A DNA stretch of 64,000 nt, taken from an uncultured Verrucomicrobiales bacterium. GTDB lineage: Bacteria; Verrucomicrobiota; Verrucomicrobiia; Verrucomicrobiales; Akkermansiaceae. Every line of letters starts with the position of its first letter. The first letter of the stretch is position 1. This document shows positions 60,002 to 64,000 of the stretch, piece by piece. The translations under genes and the position numbers were made by a program. Below the pieces are notes generated by a model. It did no database searches, was not told the DNA's origin, and saw only the letters and a program-made list of their open reading frames with translations. The stretch lies in contig CASICJ010000047.1 in assembly GCA_949373085.1 (NCBI GenBank), positions 53,111-117,110 on the forward strand. Reading direction: 5' to 3'.

Positions 60002-62233
60002 ATGAAAAAAACTCTTATGCGTTTCGTGATTCCAGTTTTGGCGCTGTGGCTCATTCCTAGTTGCACAACGAAGGCTGCTGCCTTCGACCTGGTTGCTAGA
60101 GAAATGTCCCGGATTCTTCAAAACGGCCACTACGCCCGTCTTGATTTTGATGACGAACTCAGTAAGCGGATTTTCAATGATTACGTTGGAGATCTCGATC
60201 CATCAAGGCTCTACTTCGAACAGGGTGATGTCGTTGAGTTGAGGGAAAAATATGAGGCAGAACTCGATAACATGCTTCTTGGCAAGAAATCGATGGCTGC
60301 CGCTGGTGAGATCTATGGGGTTTATAAAAAAAGAGTGATTGAACGGGCCGCGGTGGTCGAGCAACTGCTCGACAAGCATGAGTTCAGCTTCACAACCGAT
60401 GAATTTATCGCACGTGATCGCGAAGATGTTGCTTGGCCTAAAAATGCTGAGGATGCAAAAAACCTTTGGCGGCTTCAGCTTAAGGAGGCCCTCCTTGCTG
60501 AGACTCTGCGCCGTCAGGAAATTGCCCGCCGCGCAAAGGAGCAGGGGAAACAAAATCCTCTGAAGGACCAGCCAGATGCAAAGGAAAAAATTTCGCAACG
60601 ATATGAGCGGTTTTTCAAAACGATCGAAGGGGCAGATGAAGAGGATATCGCCAACTATTTCCTCAGCGCTGTAGCGCGTGCCCACGATCCTCATTCCGAA
60701 TATTTTAGTGCACGCGAGCTCCAACAATTTCGGGTTAATATTCAGAATCGTTTAGTCGGAATCGGTGCGCTGTTACGAGCCGAGGATGATGGCGCGACCA
60801 AAATTGAAGGGATTGTGAACAATGGCCCGGCTGATCGTCAGGGCGAGTTAAGGCTTAAGGATCGCGTGGTCGGGGTCGATTCTAAAAATGATGGGGATTG
60901 GGTGGATATCATGTTCATGCCTCTGGATAAGGTTGTTGAGATGATTCGGGGAGAAGATGGTGTGGAAGTGGCCCTGAAAGTTGAGCCCGCTGGAGCTCCG
61001 TCAGGGGAAACCCGAATCATTGTGATCAAAAGGGAAGAGGTGACTATGAAAGACGAGCTCACTACGGCCGAGATTATCGACTATAAGAGAAACAACGATA
61101 AAATGAAACTTGGTGTCATAAAGATGCCTTCCTTCTATTTTGATCCTGAGGATCGTAACGTTCGCGTGTCCCGCGATTTGGAAATACTTTTAGACCGCCT
61201 CAAAAAAGAGAAGATTGACGGTTTGGCAATCGATCTTCGTGGAAATGGCGGGGGCTCGCTTGAAGAAGTTCGTCGAATTACTGGTTTCTTTGTTGGGGCT
61301 GGTCCGGTGGTGCAAATCAAGATGACTAATGGGCATATCGAGCCGCTTAAGTCGCCATTCCGAAAGCCACTTTACGATGGCCCCATTGTCGTATTGACCG
61401 ATAAAGGAAGTGCTTCAGCTAGTGAAATTCTCGCAGGGGCCTTACAGGACTACAATCGTGCTGTCGTAGTAGGTGAATCTTCGACTTACGGGAAAGGAAC
61501 AGTCCAGCAGCCGCTGGAAATTGCACGCTTCATGCCACCCCTAGCGAATCGTGAGCGTGCCGGGGCGGTCAAGCTTACGATTCAGAAATTTTACCGTGTT
61601 GCTGGAAGTTCTACCCAGAAATTGGGAGTTGTGCCGGACATTATTTTGCCTTCGGTAAGAGATGCTTTAGAGGTTGGCGAGAAGTATGCTGACCACGCTC
61701 TCGATTATGATAAGATTCGTCGTGCGCAGGATCTGAACCCTTATAGCCGTCAAAATCTCTTCATAACGATGCTCACCGATAAAAACGCCAAGCGAGTTTC
61801 TGCGAACAAGGATTTTGCCTATATTCTCGAAGACACTGAGCGAGTGGAGAAGCGGATGAAGGAGAACAAGGTTTCCTTGAATATGGAAAGTCGCAAAGAA
61901 GAAATTGCTAAAGCAGACATTCGCCGTAAGTCCCGCAATGCTGAGCGCCTCAAGCGCTTTGCTGAGATTGAGAAAAGGGATGAAGCGACCTTTAAGATGT
62001 ATCGCCTGACCTTGGACGATGTGAACCTGGATAAATTACCTGAAGTGAATTTGGAAAATGATTCTCAGCGACACATGCGGCAGGCGAAGGATGAGGTTGC
62101 CGATCTAGATGATACTCCGGAATGGCCAAGTGGAGTTGATGCGACTAAGCGTGAGGGTTTAGCGGTTTTACGTGATCTTGTCGGCGCGGTGAAGGCCAGC
62201 AAACTTGCGGGTGTTTTGGAGCGAGGGGAGTAA
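60002..62233 (+). CDS. prc: Tail-specific (C-terminal processing) protease Prc
   Basis: 743 aa. N-terminal hydrophobic segment with IPSC, possibly a lipoprotein, although Pro at -2 is unusual. A Prc N-terminal helical domain ('HYARLDFDDELSKRIFNDYV'), PDZ ('IGALLRAEDDGATKIEGIVN'), and the S41 core with the catalytic Ser in KGSASASEI and the general-base Lys in TYGKGTV. A long C-terminal DUF3340 region follows. It degrades periplasmic proteins with non-polar C-termini and processes penicillin-binding proteins in E. coli. Confidence 0.95.
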   Translation: MKKTLMRFVIPVLALWLIPSCTTKAAAFDLVAREMSRILQNGHYARLDFDDELSKRIFNDYVGDLDPSRLYFEQGDVVELREKYEAELDNMLLGKKSMAAAGEIYGVYKKRVIERAAVVEQLLDKHEFSFTTDEFIARDREDVAWPKNAEDAKNLWRLQLKEALLAETLRRQEIARRAKEQGKQNPLKDQPDAKEKISQRYERFFKTIEGADEEDIANYFLSAVARAHDPHSEYFSARELQQFRVNIQNRLVGIGALLRAEDDGATKIEGIVNNGPADRQGELRLKDRVVGVDSKNDGDWVDIMFMPLDKVVEMIRGEDGVEVALKVEPAGAPSGETRIIVIKREEVTMKDELTTAEIIDYKRNNDKMKLGVIKMPSFYFDPEDRNVRVSRDLEILLDRLKKEKIDGLAIDLRGNGGGSLEEVRRITGFFVGAGPVVQIKMTNGHIEPLKSPFRKPLYDGPIVVLTDKGSASASEILAGALQDYNRAVVVGESSTYGKGTVQQPLEIARFMPPLANRERAGAVKLTIQKFYRVAGSSTQKLGVVPDIILPSVRDALEVGEKYADHALDYDKIRRAQDLNPYSRQNLFITMLTDKNAKRVSANKDFAYILEDTERVEKRMKENKVSLNMESRKEEIAKADIRRKSRNAERLKRFAEIEKRDEATFKMYRLTLDDVNLDKLPEVNLENDSQRHMRQAKDEVADLDDTPEWPSGVDATKREGLAVLRDLVGAVKASKLAGVLERGE

Positions 62234-62238
62234 ATTAT

Positions 62239-62922
62239 ATGTCCCACATCGCCGAGAACTTGGAGGTGGTCAAAGGTCGGGTAGCTAAGGCGGCTGCTCG
62301 TTCCGGACGCAAAGTTGATTTACTGGTGGTCTCTAAGACCTGGCCGGTAGAAGTTGTAAACGAGCTGGTTGATGCGGGCCAGGTCTTATTTGGCGAAAAT
62401 CGATTGCAAGAGGGTGAGGAAAAGATACCGAATCTTCCGCACGATTTGGAATGGCATTTCATCGGAGGACTACAACGAAACAAGATTCGGAGGGTGCTCC
62501 CGCTTTTCCCAGTGATCCATAGTTTGGCATCAATGAAATTGGCCCGCTTCACCAATCGGGTTGCGGGCGAGTTGGGGCTAACTTCCAAGATCTATCTGGA
62601 GGTCAATATCGGAGCGGAGGAGAGCAAACACGGATTTTCTCCCGATGAACTGAGGGGGAGTTTGGAGGAGATGTCTGAGCTGACCCATCTCGATTGGCAG
62701 GGCTTGATGTGCATTCCACCACGTGCCGCAACTCCTGAGGATGCCAGGCTATGGTTTGCGAGAGTGCGCGAGTTGCAGGAAGAGCTTGAAGCGACCTCAG
62801 GGCAAAAGCTTCCGGGCTTGAGTATGGGGATGAGTGGGGATTTTGAGGTAGCGATTGAAGAAGGTTCGACGATTGTCCGTGTGGGGTCGGCGATCTTCGG
62901 CCCGCGGATCAAAAAGCTATGA
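62239..62922 (+). CDS. YggS-family PLP-binding protein
   Basis: 227 aa, standard length. PLP lysine in LLVVSKTWP. Other blocks: 'FGENRLQEGEEKIPNLPHDL', 'WHFIGGLQRNKIRRVLPLFP', 'SMGMSGDFEVAIEEGSTIVR' and 'VGSAIFGPR' (the usual 'G...IFG.R'). It binds pyridoxal-5'-phosphate for B6 and amino-acid homeostasis and has no known enzyme reaction. It lies 5 bases after prc and overlaps the DUF971 gene by four bases. Confidence 0.95.
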   Translation: MSHIAENLEVVKGRVAKAAARSGRKVDLLVVSKTWPVEVVNELVDAGQVLFGENRLQEGEEKIPNLPHDLEWHFIGGLQRNKIRRVLPLFPVIHSLASMKLARFTNRVAGELGLTSKIYLEVNIGAEESKHGFSPDELRGSLEEMSELTHLDWQGLMCIPPRAATPEDARLWFARVRELQEELEATSGQKLPGLSMGMSGDFEVAIEEGSTIVRVGSAIFGPRIKKL

Positions 62923-63227
62923 GTGTCGTTAAACTGGAGAACATTGCCATGATTGGAGATGAGGTTGCCTTAGCTTGGGATGATGGGGGTGAAACTTATC
63001 TAAATTTCGAACAGCTGCGCCGAGCATGTCCCTGTGCAGCTTGTCAGGGTGAGCCTGATGTAACGGGCAAGGTTTTGGTCCCCAAGGTGATCCTCACTAA
63101 CAAGAGCTTTGCCCTTCGCCGGCATCAAGTTGTTGGAGGCTACGCGGTCCAGTTTTTCTGGGCTGATGGGCATAGCACGGGAATTTACTCCTTTGATTTT
63201 TTAAGAAGGCTCGGTGAAGGCCAGTAA
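62919..63227 (+). CDS. DUF971 (gamma-butyrobetaine hydroxylase-like N-terminal) domain protein
   Basis: 102 aa. The domain is seen as 'LAWDDGGETYLNFEQLRRAC' and 'CPCAACQGE', with Cys residues of a zinc-type site, then 'RRHQVVGGYAVQFFWADGHS' and 'GIYSFDFLRRL'. It is the stand-alone form found next to iron-sulfur assembly or ParA genes in many bacteria. Start ATG at 62919 overlaps the YggS stop (ATGA). Confidence 0.92.
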   Translation: MSVVKLENIAMIGDEVALAWDDGGETYLNFEQLRRACPCAACQGEPDVTGKVLVPKVILTNKSFALRRHQVVGGYAVQFFWADGHSTGIYSFDFLRRLGEGQ

Positions 63228-63239
63228 AGCTAGAGGCCG

Positions 63240-63270
63240 AAAAAACGAGCCACCTTGGTTGGGCCCGCTT
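63240..63270 (-). terminator. Terminator of the TPR-like gene at the right edge
   Basis: Minus strand: imperfect GC-rich hairpin (CGAGCC... / ...GGGCCCG, with bulges) and six U (A63240-A63245 on plus), 22 bases past the stop of the 63292-64000 gene. Confidence 0.5.
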
Positions 63271-63291
63271 TAAAGATCTGAAGGGTTGACT

Positions 63292-64000
63292 TCACTGGAG
63301 AGCAAGTTGCACCAATCGCTTAATGCCACTATCAGCTTTTTCGCTCAGAGGGTGAAGATGCTTGGCTTTGTAGAACCATGAGAGGGCTGATCCAAGGTTG
63401 CCACGCTCTTCGTGTTTGTTCGCATTGTTAAGAGCGATGGTGAAGTCAGCCACTTTTGGCGCCAGCTTGGTCATGACTTGGTTCAAGTCGGGATCGTCCG
63501 GGAAGCGTTCGTGAACTTCCGAGAGCTCTTCCCAAGCCGCATAGTTCTGGCCGATGTTACTCATCTTTTCAGCACCTTTAACTGCCGTCTCGATCGCAGT
63601 GATGTTTTCCATGATCTGGCGGAATTTGGCGGTACGGTCTTCATCACCATCAATGCTGGGCCCAAATTCAAAGCGGCGGCGGAAGACTTCGCGGTAATTC
63701 TTCTCGGCGAAGAGGCGATCGAAGTCGTTACGGATTTGAATGAGGGAACCGCCTGCATCTACGAGGCGATCAAATTCTACCAGCTTGGGGTTTTGCGGCC
63801 AGATTTCCATTGCGCTTCGAATTGCACCTTGGGCTTTTTCCATGTCCTTGGCCGCCAGGTGATTTTTGGCCATCATAATTTGCATGTCACTGGCGCGGGT
63901 GAAGGCTGCGACGGCAGCCTGTGCCTTGGTCGCATCAAAATCATCAGCCTTTCTTCTGAGTTCGTTGATCTGTTCGGTGGCTTTCGCGTAGTCCTTCGAG
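63292..64000 (-). CDS. TPR-like helical protein, N-terminus beyond the window
   Basis: At least 236 codons on the minus strand, open to the right edge. The partial chain shows TPR-type helices: 'KAQGAIRSAMEIWPQNPKLV', 'MSNIGQNYAAWEELSEVHER', 'FPDDPDLNQVMTKLAPKVAD' and 'GNLGSALSWFYKAKHLHPLS'. A short upstream stretch (63886-64000) continues 'KDYAKATEQINELRRKADDF'. An N-terminal signal or TM segment would lie outside the window. No enzymatic motif. It is convergent with the YggS/DUF971 operon. Confidence 0.82.
   Translation of the reverse strand, partial: SKDYAKATEQINELRRKADDFDATKAQAAVAAFTRASDMQIMMAKNHLAAKDMEKAQGAIRSAMEIWPQNPKLVEFDRLVDAGGSLIQIRNDFDRLFAEKNYREVFRRRFEFGPSIDGDEDRTAKFRQIMENITAIETAVKGAEKMSNIGQNYAAWEELSEVHERFPDDPDLNQVMTKLAPKVADFTIALNNANKHEERGNLGSALSWFYKAKHLHPLSEKADSGIKRLVQLALQ

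Overview
The window most likely comes from a member of the phylum Verrucomicrobiota, probably the class Verrucomicrobiae. This is inferred from gene content, because no rRNA is present. The markers are an exosortase/EpsI pair with a PEP-CTERM protein, an LpxC-FabZ fusion (Gram-negative outer membrane), several Tat-exported Gfo/Idh/MocA oxidoreductases, two DUF1080 (PF06439) proteins, a secreted sulfatase, and a secreted protein with the C-terminal module typical of verrucomicrobial and planctomycete exoproteins. Many genes lack a clear Shine-Dalgarno sequence, and GTG or TTG starts are common. The window is chromosomal. No phage, transposase, rRNA or CRISPR was seen.

Layout. 1-4.6 kb: the 3' end of a sensor kinase gene, a secreted protein, and an ECF sigma factor cluster whose layout (sigma, small single-TM protein, membrane-anchored Spy/CnrX-like protein) recalls CnrYXH. 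5-11.5 kb: HrpA helicase, a glycine-rich RRM protein with a terminator-like hairpin in its leader, and a transglutaminase/CBM9-like pair. 11.6-18.8 kb: a decayed PhoD-type phosphatase, then a sugar/nucleoside catabolic block (Gfo/Idh, NagB, AraC regulator, NupG-type transporter, 60-aa membrane protein, Gfo/Idh, DUF1080). 18.8-21.5 kb: arsR-gapdh-arsJ, a non-reductive arsenate export operon. 21.5-27.6 kb: M32 carboxypeptidase, pseudokinase-like membrane protein, esterase, a putative selenocysteine peroxiredoxin lipoprotein, and a divergent DUF1080/Gfo-Idh pair. 27.7-31.3 kb: TonB, a FecA-like receptor behind a Fur-box-like site, and a 55-aa PEP-CTERM protein. 31.4-38.5 kb: DEAD-box helicase, exosortase, EpsI, glycosyl-phosphotransferase, and an O-antigen polymerase with a C-terminal repeat region. 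38.5-41.7 kb: prs, rplY, pth, rpsF, ssb. 41.8-49.3 kb: sulfatase, exported VOC protein, EamA permease, DUF6174-like protein, a decayed ispH, a TPR protein with a purple-acid-phosphatase-like enzyme, and a small lipoprotein. 49.4-54.3 kb: pckA, lpxC-fabZ, RluA-type synthase, Nif3-like protein and tRNA-Gly(TCC). 54.4-59.2 kb: a second exopolysaccharide locus (repeat protein, beta-barrel, Wzc-type co-polymerase/kinase, Wza-type export protein). 59.2-64 kb: PDZ protein, Prc protease, YggS, DUF971 protein and a partial TPR-like protein.

The most notable observation is at 24779-25312. A peroxiredoxin reading frame carries a single in-frame TGA exactly where the peroxidatic cysteine should be. Just downstream is a hairpin with a GGUCU loop, resembling the E. 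coli fdhF SECIS. The simplest reading is a lipid-anchored selenocysteine peroxiredoxin that a standard gene caller would split in two. The two exopolysaccharide loci together would supply polymerisation, co-polymerase/kinase, outer-membrane export and exosortase sorting.
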